A stretch of 64,000 nt of DNA from Bacteroidales bacterium (GTDB lineage Bacteria > Bacteroidota > Bacteroidia > Bacteroidales > UBA932): the NCBI GenBank assembly GCA_017400135.1, contig JAFPVJ010000021.1, forward strand, positions 97,159-161,158, given 5' to 3'. How positions within the stretch are numbered: the stretch's first letter is position 1; every line of letters begins with the position of its first letter. Of the stretch, positions 34,692 to 42,570 are shown one piece after another. The position numbers were made by a program, and so were the translations under genes. The notes under the pieces were generated by a model. The model had not been told where the DNA came from, did no database searches, and saw only the letters and a list, made by a program, of their open reading frames with translations.

Positions 34692-36041
34692 TTATTCGTT
34701 GAAACTGATGACCTGGCCGGAACCGCGGTAGAGCTTCAGCGGTTCTTCCAACTCAACGGCCAGGACGGTCATCCGGTGGTCCAGGACCGTGGCCGGAACC
34801 TCGATGAAATAAGCGCCCGGCACCTCGCTCCAGTCGATGTCATTGTAGAGACGGACCTTCAATTCCGCGCCGTTCCCGACGACCCGGACCTTTTTGACGC
34901 GGCTCTTTATCCCCTGGATCTCAACGACTTCTGTCGGAGCGTACGGAAGATAGACATAGAGGATATCCCCCGCCTTGTTCAGCGTGGTATAACCCATCAC
35001 ATGTCCGGGAGGAATGCCGGCGCGGGTGCCATAAACCGCCTCTTCATGCTTGGAAATCCAGCGTCCGAGCTCCTTCAGCACGTCAACCTCCTCCTGCGGG
35101 ATGGTTCCGTCTGCGCGGGGGCCGATGTCCAGCAGCAGGTTGCCACCCTTGGACATGCAGTCCACCAGCATGGTCAGGACGGTCTGGGCGGCCTTGGAAT
35201 TGCGGTCCTGCTTGCGGAAACCCCAGGAATCGTTGATCGTCATGCAGGTCTCCCACCAGCGGCTCGCTGGCTTTATCACGGGCACACCAAGTTCGGGCGT
35301 GTCATAGTCGCCGTTGCCTTGGATGCGGGAATTGATGATGACGTCAGGATTGGATGCCCGCAGCATCGAGACGATCCCGGGCGCATCCCATTCCTCCGAG
35401 GAGAACTCCCAGTCCCCGTCAAACCAGTACAGGTCCGGATGATAGGCGACCTCCAGCTCACGCAGCTGGGCGCTGTTGAAATCGAGGAAATGGGCCCAGC
35501 GTTCCGGCTCCTCATGGATATTGTAACGCGCAGGACCCGCCCGGAACACATTGGGATAGTCCTCCCTCGGCCAGTCGATCAGGGAGTAATACAGACCCAG
35601 TTTCAGCCCGCCCTGGCGGCGGACCTCATCCACGAAGGGCGTGAGCACGTCCCGGCCGGCTGCCGAGGACCTGACAGCGCTCACCTCCCCCGCTTTCGTG
35701 TCCCACAGGGCAAAGCCGTCGTGGTGCTTGGAGGTGATGACCGTGTAGCGGGCGCCGCTCTCTTTGATAATCCGGACCCACTCGGCCGGATCATACTTCG
35801 CCGCCGTAAAATCCTTCTCCTGGGCGAAATAGTCCGCCATACTCACCCGTCCGTTGTGGAAGGCCCAGCTCTCGGACCAGTCCCCTCGGGAATAGATGCC
35901 CCAATGGATGAAGATGCCGAGCTTCGCGTCGGCGAACCACTGCATCCGGGCCGCCTTCGCCTCCTCCGCCTCCGTTACGGATTGCGCCCGAAGGAAAGGA
36001 CCGGCAGCAATCAAAGCCAGAAACAGGATGAATCTGCGCAT
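34692..36041 (-). CDS. GH29 alpha-L-fucosidase (second)
   Basis: A 449-residue exported GH29 enzyme, signal peptide cleaved near LRAQ. The start of the barrel is FADAKLGIFIHWGIYS, with KHHDGFALWDT, and the nucleophile aspartate in LYWFDGDWE. A C-terminal beta-sandwich follows from about residue 350. It should release alpha-linked fucose in the periplasm by a retaining mechanism. It differs substantially from the other GH29 in this locus, so the two probably act on different linkages. Three bases separate its start from the transglutaminase-like gene's stop. Confidence 0.92.
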   Translation of the reverse strand: MRRFILFLALIAAGPFLRAQSVTEAEEAKAARMQWFADAKLGIFIHWGIYSRGDWSESWAFHNGRVSMADYFAQEKDFTAAKYDPAEWVRIIKESGARYTVITSKHHDGFALWDTKAGEVSAVRSSAAGRDVLTPFVDEVRRQGGLKLGLYYSLIDWPREDYPNVFRAGPARYNIHEEPERWAHFLDFNSAQLRELEVAYHPDLYWFDGDWEFSSEEWDAPGIVSMLRASNPDVIINSRIQGNGDYDTPELGVPVIKPASRWWETCMTINDSWGFRKQDRNSKAAQTVLTMLVDCMSKGGNLLLDIGPRADGTIPQEEVDVLKELGRWISKHEEAVYGTRAGIPPGHVMGYTTLNKAGDILYVYLPYAPTEVVEIQGIKSRVKKVRVVGNGAELKVRLYNDIDWSEVPGAYFIEVPATVLDHRMTVLAVELEEPLKLYRGSGQVISFNE

Positions 36042-36044
36042 ACG

Positions 36045-38357
36045 CTATTTGATTTTGGACCAGATCCGGTCGATACCCAAACGCAGGGACGTATTGTAGC
36101 CCTGCGAGAAATAATAGACCTTGCCGGCCGCATCAGCCACGATGACATACGGCAGCGACTTGGGATCTGCGCCGCAGCCAGCCGCCTCGATCATCTCCTT
36201 GAATTCCTTATATTTAGCGTCTCCGGGACGCACGATGATGGCATTCGGATCCCCTTCCAGCTGACGCAGGGCGTGGGTGGTCGGTTCCCCGTTCTCCTTC
36301 ACGACCGCCAGGATGAATTTCGGCTTGTCAGACACTTTGGCCGCATCGATCTGACCCACGACTTCCAGTTGGACTTCCTCCGCCGTGCGGATCTTGACCG
36401 GCAGTTCGTTGACCTGGTCGGGAAGCACGGTGAAGGTCTGGAGGCGGGCCAGGACGCTGCCGTCTGGCAGGCGCTTACCCGTCGTCACCATATAATAGCC
36501 TTCCTCCATCTGGAAGGTAGGGGCCTTGTCAGGGCCCTCCTGGGGACCGTCATCCCATTCGGAACGGCGCGCATGGACGCCGCCGCGGCCTCTTCCGGTC
36601 CGGAACGCAGCCCGGCGGGCACGGCCGTTCTCGATCTTCTCGATGTTGAAATCGCCGAACCTGGGACGGTAACCCGGTTCCGCCGCGAGTATGACCTCGC
36701 CGAGCGGCGCCGCGACCGAGACGGCCTCTTCCAGATTGACCGTCCGCCACTCCCCTTCCTGCATCACCATGATACTGCCGCTGCGGTCCAGCACGGCCGG
36801 CCAACCCAGGGCACGGCAGGCCGCCACATAGAAGAGTTTGGCCGACTCCCTGTCACTCATGCGCGAACGCCAGACAAACAGCGGCGGGATCTTCAGGGAC
36901 TGCGGGTTGCGGCTCTCATCAATGGGTTGAATATTCTCCTTCATCCACTTCGCCAGTTCGTCCGGACTGGCAACGGCGTTCTGCAGGCCGGCCCGAATCT
37001 CCGCCTTGCAGGGATAAAGCATCTCATTCCCGACCCGGGGATCCAGCACCAGCGGATCGAGGGTCGGCACGGCAAAGACAGCATCCATCAGCACCTCCGG
37101 GGCAACATCCCCTTTGTCCTTCGAGCCCATCTGTCTCCAGACGATCTTCGCCGCCTCCATCCGTCCGGGATCCTTCTCCTGCACGGCGGCATAGAAGGCA
37201 GCTTCCTTCGCAACGGTGGGATCCTCCGCATGCCGGGCGGCGCGCAGGCTGTCTTCGTACGCCGTACGGATCGCATTGGCCGCAATCTGCTCCTGCGTAG
37301 CGGCAGTGGGCAGCGGATTCTCCGGCGGTGGCACCATGTCCAGGTCGGCCGAGAAGATCTCGCCCTCGAAATGATCCAGCACGAGGGTCACTTCCTCGCG
37401 GTCCAGTTTCGCAAAGCCGAACTTGGCCCCGTCGCTCGCCCAGACCAGCATGTCGCCCAGGCCGGAGTCCAGGCAGGCACGGCCCATGGCATCCGTGGTG
37501 ATCCGCACCACCGTACCGAAAGAGCCATAATTGAATATCTTATACTCGACCTCGACGCCGGGCATGGGATTGCCGTTCTCATTCACGACCGTGACCGTCG
37601 TCTTGCGGGCGGGCACATAGTTCCGGATGACGTTGATTTCGGTGTAGACCGGATTCTTGACGATGACATCCTCCGGCCCCTTGTAGTCGCCGGAGACCTT
37701 GGTATGCAGCAGCAGGGCGCGGGAAACGGGAGCGCTGAACCAGCCCATGTTGAGTTCGGGATCCGGCTCGCAGGCGCCCAGGTAGTACCACTGGCCGTCC
37801 ACCCAGGCTTCCACCCAGGCATGGTTGCTGTCGGTATGGGCCCAGAGCGGCGTATACACCTGCCGGGCCGGGATGCCGGCCGCGCGCAAGGCGGAGACCG
37901 TGAAGGTGGACTCTTCGCCGCAGCGTCCCTTGCCGGAGGCCATCAGGGACAGCGGGGCACGGGTACGGGCGTCCGTGCCCACGTAGGTCGCCCATTCGTG
38001 GCACCAATGGTTGATCTCCAGGACCGCGTCGTGAAGCGACATCCCCTTCACGCGTTCGCAGAGTTCGTCGGCATAGAGCACACGGAAACAGTCCAGGTCC
38101 TCGTTGTTGACCCGTACGGGCAGTACGAAATGGCGGAATTCCCGCTCGGGGATCCCCCAGTTCATCTTATCCCGTACTTCCAGGGTCTTGTCCACGACTT
38201 CCTCCCAATAGGCCCGGTCATTCACCAGACTGTCCGGAAGCGGCATATATTTGTACAGATAATCCACATAGCCCTCCCGGGTCAGCGGTTTCTCCGCCGT
38301 GTTGGAGCAGGCCGCCATCAGGATGCCCAGAGCCAGGAAATAAACGATTTTTCTCAT
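36045..38357 (-). CDS. Transglutaminase-like lipoprotein in the fucosidase operon
   Basis: A 770-residue lipoprotein with lipobox LMAAC. A transglutaminase-like cysteine-protease domain covers roughly residues 100-230, with Cys146 (GRCGEEST), His179 (SNHAWVEAW) and an aspartate in CEPDPELN as a plausible intact triad. A carboxypeptidase-regulatory-like beta-sandwich follows (NENGNPMPGVEVEY). The last ~100 residues look thioredoxin-like without a CxxC pair (SLPYVIVADAAGKVYYFSQGY). Bacterial relatives are peptidases or amidases more often than crosslinkers. Here it could trim peptide from glycopeptides or act on glycan-linked amides; that is inference. It lies between the two fucosidases with 3-base gaps. 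Confidence 0.82.
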   Translation of the reverse strand: MRKIVYFLALGILMAACSNTAEKPLTREGYVDYLYKYMPLPDSLVNDRAYWEEVVDKTLEVRDKMNWGIPEREFRHFVLPVRVNNEDLDCFRVLYADELCERVKGMSLHDAVLEINHWCHEWATYVGTDARTRAPLSLMASGKGRCGEESTFTVSALRAAGIPARQVYTPLWAHTDSNHAWVEAWVDGQWYYLGACEPDPELNMGWFSAPVSRALLLHTKVSGDYKGPEDVIVKNPVYTEINVIRNYVPARKTTVTVVNENGNPMPGVEVEYKIFNYGSFGTVVRITTDAMGRACLDSGLGDMLVWASDGAKFGFAKLDREEVTLVLDHFEGEIFSADLDMVPPPENPLPTAATQEQIAANAIRTAYEDSLRAARHAEDPTVAKEAAFYAAVQEKDPGRMEAAKIVWRQMGSKDKGDVAPEVLMDAVFAVPTLDPLVLDPRVGNEMLYPCKAEIRAGLQNAVASPDELAKWMKENIQPIDESRNPQSLKIPPLFVWRSRMSDRESAKLFYVAACRALGWPAVLDRSGSIMVMQEGEWRTVNLEEAVSVAAPLGEVILAAEPGYRPRFGDFNIEKIENGRARRAAFRTGRGRGGVHARRSEWDDGPQEGPDKAPTFQMEEGYYMVTTGKRLPDGSVLARLQTFTVLPDQVNELPVKIRTAEEVQLEVVGQIDAAKVSDKPKFILAVVKENGEPTTHALRQLEGDPNAIIVRPGDAKYKEFKEMIEAAGCGADPKSLPYVIVADAAGKVYYFSQGYNTSLRLGIDRIWSKIK

Positions 38358-38360
38358 ATC

Positions 38361-39752
38361 CTATTCAATCTCAAATTTCAAAGCGAAAGACTCTTGCGCG
38401 AGTCCCTTGGGCAGGGTGACGGACACCCTGCCGTCCCTGACCTTGCAGGACAGCCGGTGGCCGTCACCGACCAATTGCACCTTTCCGGCCGGGACATTGC
38501 CGGTCCATTCGACGGTCGCGGGAAGCGATTCACCGTCGGCGAGGGCGTAGATCGCATAGAGCGTCCTGCCATCCTTGGAGGCTGTGAACCAGAGATTTCC
38601 GTCGTGGTAGACGGGCGTCGTGCGGGTTGCATAGATCGCCTCCCCGTACTTTCGCAGCCACTCGCCGATCCCGTGGAGACGGCTCTGCGCCAGATCGTCA
38701 ATCGTGCCGTAGGGCGTCGGAGCGATGCCCAGGATCAGGTTGCCGCCCTTGGCGACCACCTCCACCAGCTCGGCGACCACCCTGCGCACGCTCTTGTAGT
38801 TGGGGTTGAAGCGCCAGCTGAAATCCATCAGCGGATCGCAGGTCTCCCAAGGAATGTTGCGCTGCTCCGGAGGTACGGTACACTCGGGGGTCTGGTAGTT
38901 CTCGTTGTCATCCCGGGAGACCCGGTCCACGCAGATCATGCCGGGATTGCGCTCCCGGGCGCCGACCAGCACCTCGTCCAGTCCCACTTCCTTGCCGGAG
39001 ATCCAGCCGCCGTCCAGCCAGATCAGATCCATCGGGCCGTAATCGCGGGTCAGTTCCGTCAATTGCCCCTTCGTGAAATCCACATAGTTCTGCCACCAGT
39101 CCGGGTGGTTCTCCTTCTTGTAATTGATGCCCCGGCGCGGCGTGGCGAGGATGGGATTCCAGAACCATTTGCAATGCCAGTCCGGCTTGGAGAAATAGGC
39201 TCCGACCCAGAAATCCTCGGCCCGGAAGGCGTCAAACACCTCCTTGGCCACGTTGCTGCGGGGATGGTCGCCAAAGGGCCCGGCCGTGATCTTATAATCC
39301 GTGTATTGCGTGTCGAACATGCAGAAGCCGTCGTGGTGCTTGGTCGTGAAGACCATATATTTCATCCCGGCGTCCTTCATCACGTCGGCCCAAGCGTCCG
39401 GATCGAACTGCCGGGGGTTGAAGAAACGGCTCAGGCCCCAGTACCACTGTTTGAATTCCTCATAGCTCAGGCCCGTTTCCTGGCGGTACCGGTACTCCCA
39501 CTCCTCATCCTCCGAACAGAGGTTCCAAGACTCCATGATTCCCATCACGGAATAGATACCCCAATGGAAGAGCACGCCGAACTTCAGGTCCTGCCAGGCA
39601 TCCAGCTTCTCGAGCACCAGAGGATCTGTGGGCACCACATAGCCGTTGACCGGAGAGTACTTGTGGGCATAGCCCGTCTCCTGGGCCGGGACCCGGATCG
39701 GGGAACTGCAGAGAAGCGCCAGGGCAAGGAGCAGAAAGAGGAGTTTACGCAT
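38361..39752 (-). CDS. GH29 alpha-L-fucosidase (first)
   Basis: A 463-residue exported GH29 enzyme. Signal peptide MRKLLFLLLALALLCSSP, then WQDLKFGVLFHWGIYS, TKHHDGFCMFDTQYTDY and the nucleophile aspartate in DLIWLDGGW. It has a large WYWGLSRFFNPRQF insertion near the active site that the second fucosidase lacks. ATG 39752 is chosen over those at 39764 and 39803: the promoter -7 box lies at 39778-39785 and 39752 gives a proper signal peptide. It is the first gene of the downstream half of the locus, which runs to GH130. Confidence 0.92.
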   Translation of the reverse strand: MRKLLFLLLALALLCSSPIRVPAQETGYAHKYSPVNGYVVPTDPLVLEKLDAWQDLKFGVLFHWGIYSVMGIMESWNLCSEDEEWEYRYRQETGLSYEEFKQWYWGLSRFFNPRQFDPDAWADVMKDAGMKYMVFTTKHHDGFCMFDTQYTDYKITAGPFGDHPRSNVAKEVFDAFRAEDFWVGAYFSKPDWHCKWFWNPILATPRRGINYKKENHPDWWQNYVDFTKGQLTELTRDYGPMDLIWLDGGWISGKEVGLDEVLVGARERNPGMICVDRVSRDDNENYQTPECTVPPEQRNIPWETCDPLMDFSWRFNPNYKSVRRVVAELVEVVAKGGNLILGIAPTPYGTIDDLAQSRLHGIGEWLRKYGEAIYATRTTPVYHDGNLWFTASKDGRTLYAIYALADGESLPATVEWTGNVPAGKVQLVGDGHRLSCKVRDGRVSVTLPKGLAQESFALKFEIE

Positions 39753-39777
39753 ATTCGGCCGCATTTTGGTTATTATA

Positions 39778-39785
39778 CAAAGATA
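39778..39785 (-). promoter_or_regulatory. Promoter -7 box of the fucosidase operon
   Basis: TATCTTTG on the minus strand is a perfect TAnnTTTG match. The expected leader to ATG 39752 is about 20 bases. It follows directly after the terminator at 39808-39835, so the fucosidase genes form a separate transcript from the SusC/D part. Confidence 0.55.
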
Positions 39786-39807
39786 ATAAAAAACGGGAAA
39801 CAAAAAA

Positions 39808-39835
39808 TTCGGGCGGCCCGGATGGGTCGCCCGAA
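39808..39835 (-). terminator. Terminator downstream of the small secreted protein
   Basis: A 12-pair stem (TTCGGGCG pairs with CGCCCGAA, plus an inner GGGT/GCCC part) with a 4-base loop. On the minus strand it is followed by six T residues (39807-39802), the layout of an intrinsic terminator. Confidence 0.85.
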
Positions 39836-39873
39836 AAAGGATGTGAATTACAATCCATAAATAATATGAAACC

Positions 39874-40557
39874 CTATTCCGTCAGCAGGGTCTGAAGATA
39901 GTCTATAATCTTGAAGGCGTCCTCAGCCTTGATCATCGTCAGATAATTGGACTTGGCATAGCTTTTCAACTGAGCTGCCTGGGCGGGGAATGCCGTATAG
40001 AGATCTTTCAGCGTCTTGATCCGATACCACTGGTCATCAAGAGGGACAAAGTAGGTATTATCGTTTTTCCTCTCCCAAACCTCAGCCGAGTGGACACCCT
40101 TTCCTTCCAGCTTGCCAGGATTGGCGGTGGAATAAGTAGTGTGACCGAAATCAAGACTGCTCAGGACTTCAACCTTGCCCTGCGTCGTGGTACCCAGCGC
40201 TCCCTTGGATCCTTTGTTGACATTCTTGAATTTCCAGTTAACCAGAACGGGACCTTTCTCATTATCGAACACTTCACAAAGGAGTCCTTCCCTGACGACG
40301 AAAATGCGGTCCTGGACGGTCAAGGTCTTGATCGCGGGTAGATTGGTCATCTCCATCAAGGTCTCACCGTCATAATAATAGATCTTTTGCCCCCGGGCGT
40401 CAAAATTCATCTTGACATTGACCGTTGATCCGTTATAGAACTGGATATGACCGACCGTGAAATCCGGGAAAAGATACAGGCGCTCAAATTGCTGGTTCTG
40501 GGCAAAGGACAACAGTGCCGCGCAAAGAAGGAGGAAGGTCGTAACGAAACGTTTCAT
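39874..40557 (-). CDS. Small secreted protein of the SusC/D locus, function unknown
   Basis: A 227-residue protein with a signal peptide (FLLLCAALLSFAQ). The remainder is beta-rich (FPDFTVGHIQFYNGSTVNVKMNFDARGQKIYYYDGETLMEM) and ends in a helical segment. I do not recognise a named domain; similar proteins of this size occur downstream of SusD in Bacteroidetes. A terminator lies between it and susD, and another follows it, so it may be expressed at a different level from SusC/D. ATG 40557 is used rather than the TTG two codons upstream. Confidence 0.7.
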   Translation of the reverse strand: MKRFVTTFLLLCAALLSFAQNQQFERLYLFPDFTVGHIQFYNGSTVNVKMNFDARGQKIYYYDGETLMEMTNLPAIKTLTVQDRIFVVREGLLCEVFDNEKGPVLVNWKFKNVNKGSKGALGTTTQGKVEVLSSLDFGHTTYSTANPGKLEGKGVHSAEVWERKNDNTYFVPLDDQWYRIKTLKDLYTAFPAQAAQLKSYAKSNYLTMIKAEDAFKIIDYLQTLLTE

Positions 40558-40591
40558 ATTCAATTAAATGTATTGTCCACAAGGGGATAAA

Positions 40592-40622
40592 TAAGGGTGA
40601 CGCAAAAACTGCGCCACCCTTA
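40592..40622 (-). terminator. Hairpin terminator downstream of susD
   Basis: TAAGGGTG-A-CGCA / TGCG-C-CACCCTTA is a 12-pair stem with one mismatch and a 5-base loop, just after the SusD stop on the minus strand. The following sequence is T-rich but without a continuous T-run, so it may terminate only partly. Confidence 0.6.
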
Positions 40623-40638
40623 TCAGGAGGGAATCAAA

Positions 40639-42549
40639 TTAGTTTTTCGCAGAACCCCACTGAGGAGCGTTCTTGTCCTGCCACAGACGCTCGGTGTTGA
40701 GCACGGTGGTGGTCGCAAAGCCCATACCGGACTGCGCGGTACCCGGGGTAAAGCCCTGGTCCTGCAGGTTCTGCAGACGGATGTCATGCATGATATCGGT
40801 GATGAGCGGGGTAGCAAATTCGAAACGACGAGGGATAGCCGTCAACTCGATTTCCTTGAATTTCACGAACGGAAGCAGGGAGGAACCGATCTTCGGATAA
40901 CCGGAGCGGCGGGCCGTCACAAACTGATCATTCGGCATCATGGAGAAGTTCATCAGCTGCTGCAGATAGATCTTTTCCATCTTCTCAGCATTGTTGCCCG
41001 TGAACTTCACGGCAGGAGTCTCAAGCATTGTCGCAATCTCGCCATCCTTCAGTTCGATGCTGACCTCGTTGGGATCGTAATCGTAAGTCGTCCCGTAGTA
41101 CGGAATCTTATTCTTGCCGGCGATGTAATCCCACTCCTTGACAGAGAGTTCCACACCGCGGTTGTAATAGCTTTCCGCGCTTTTCGGCAGAGCCAGACCC
41201 AACTGGGCGAATTCGGCCAGATAGAGGTTGGTCTCACCGGCGCCGAGATACATGCCCCACCAAGGGACATCTTCGGTATCCTGCTTGACGGGTCCTTCCG
41301 GAACCGTGGGCAGCGTGAAGTCAACCCGACCACGGACCATTTCCTCATTGAAGGCAGAGTAAATGCTATAACCCTTGGTGGACTTTCCGACCGTCACAGT
41401 ATAACGCTGTGCGTAATCAAAATACTCGCCGACCAGAGGTTTGTATTCGTCGGAGTCACGGAAAACGATGGGAATTCCCTGATAACGAACCCAGGGCTCA
41501 CCGTCTCCCGTCCATTTCACGAAGTTACCCTGAGCATCACGCTCGATGTTGTCCTTCACGAAACCCGGCAGGTCTTCGTAGCGGCCTTCGTCGATGAAGC
41601 ACTGGACAATCTTGGAGTTGAAGGAGTTCTTGTTGTAGAAGAAACGGATACGAGGGTCCTTGGCAGCCTTCATGAAGTTGAGCACGTTGTTGCTCGCGTT
41701 GGACAGATAGCCGGCCAGGCCGTTTCCAGTCTGATAGGCGTCATCACCACCGGTGGAAGAGTCCGCCTTGTGGAAGATGAACGCATCCTCCATGCTGTCG
41801 ATATAACCGACGCCGGAATTGGCGACGGAAGTGACGAGCTGCTTGGCTTTTTCGGGGTTATTCAGATAGAGACGAGCCGCAATCTTGAGCTTCAGGGTAT
41901 TGGCCATCTTCGCCCACTTCGTGACATCACCGCCATAGATCAAATCCTGTTTTCCGATAATGACCTGGGTGTCATCCTGGAAAATGGCGATATAACGGTC
42001 GATATCTTCAACCAGCATGTCATACAGGTCCTCAACACGGTCATAGCCAGGAGTCAGAGAGCCGCCATATTTGTACATGGACGCCTCGGAATACTGGATG
42101 TCACCGTTGATATCGCTGCTGTAGATCGCACCGTAGACGGCCAACACGCCGCACATGGCGGAATAGGCCTTCATTTCGGGATGATCCTGCGTAGCGATGA
42201 AGTTGTCCATGTCATTCCGGTAATTGAGCATCGTGATGTAGTTGTTCTGCCAGTGAACGGCGGTACCCACACCAAAGCTGCCCTCTCCGTATGCGCCGGT
42301 AGAACCCATCTGGGACCACTTGGTATACAGGGACTGATTGTAGAACCAATAAAGATAGTCGTAGACCTGGAAAGCGAGCTGGCATGCCGTAAGCATGTAA
42401 GAGGGTTCCGGAGTCATGACATCCGTCGGATTCGTGTTCTCTTTCGCAAAGTTCTCCCGGATCGAGTCACCGTTGAGGATGTCACAGGAGGATGAAATGC
42501 CCAAAACGCAGATCATCGACAAGGCAAGGAAAAATTTATTTGCTTTCAT
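40639..42549 (-). CDS. susD: SusD/RagB-like outer-membrane lipoprotein (SusD-like_2 type)
   Basis: A 636-residue lipoprotein with lipobox SSSC (Cys22). The body resembles the SusD-like_2 branch: an early helical TPR-like part (TPEPSYMLTACQLAFQVYDYLYW), YGGDVTKWAKMANTLKLKIAARL, and a C-terminal NDQFVTARRSGYPKIGSS segment typical of SusD proteins. SusD binds oligosaccharide at the cell surface and acts as a lid on SusC. It is longer than most members of its branch. The start follows the SusC stop by 21 bases. Confidence 0.93.
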   Translation of the reverse strand: MKANKFFLALSMICVLGISSSCDILNGDSIRENFAKENTNPTDVMTPEPSYMLTACQLAFQVYDYLYWFYNQSLYTKWSQMGSTGAYGEGSFGVGTAVHWQNNYITMLNYRNDMDNFIATQDHPEMKAYSAMCGVLAVYGAIYSSDINGDIQYSEASMYKYGGSLTPGYDRVEDLYDMLVEDIDRYIAIFQDDTQVIIGKQDLIYGGDVTKWAKMANTLKLKIAARLYLNNPEKAKQLVTSVANSGVGYIDSMEDAFIFHKADSSTGGDDAYQTGNGLAGYLSNASNNVLNFMKAAKDPRIRFFYNKNSFNSKIVQCFIDEGRYEDLPGFVKDNIERDAQGNFVKWTGDGEPWVRYQGIPIVFRDSDEYKPLVGEYFDYAQRYTVTVGKSTKGYSIYSAFNEEMVRGRVDFTLPTVPEGPVKQDTEDVPWWGMYLGAGETNLYLAEFAQLGLALPKSAESYYNRGVELSVKEWDYIAGKNKIPYYGTTYDYDPNEVSIELKDGEIATMLETPAVKFTGNNAEKMEKIYLQQLMNFSMMPNDQFVTARRSGYPKIGSSLLPFVKFKEIELTAIPRRFEFATPLITDIMHDIRLQNLQDQGFTPGTAQSGMGFATTTVLNTERLWQDKNAPQWGSAKN

Positions 42550-42570
42550 GATAGTTTACGTTATTTGGGG

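Noticed and set aside
34776-39860. A 1694-codon open frame on the plus strand opposite the fucosidase-transglutaminase genes
   Set aside because: It is antisense to three well-supported genes with clear motifs and signal peptides. Its translation is rich in R, H, D, G and L without domain structure, a by-product of GC-rich third positions on the other strand.
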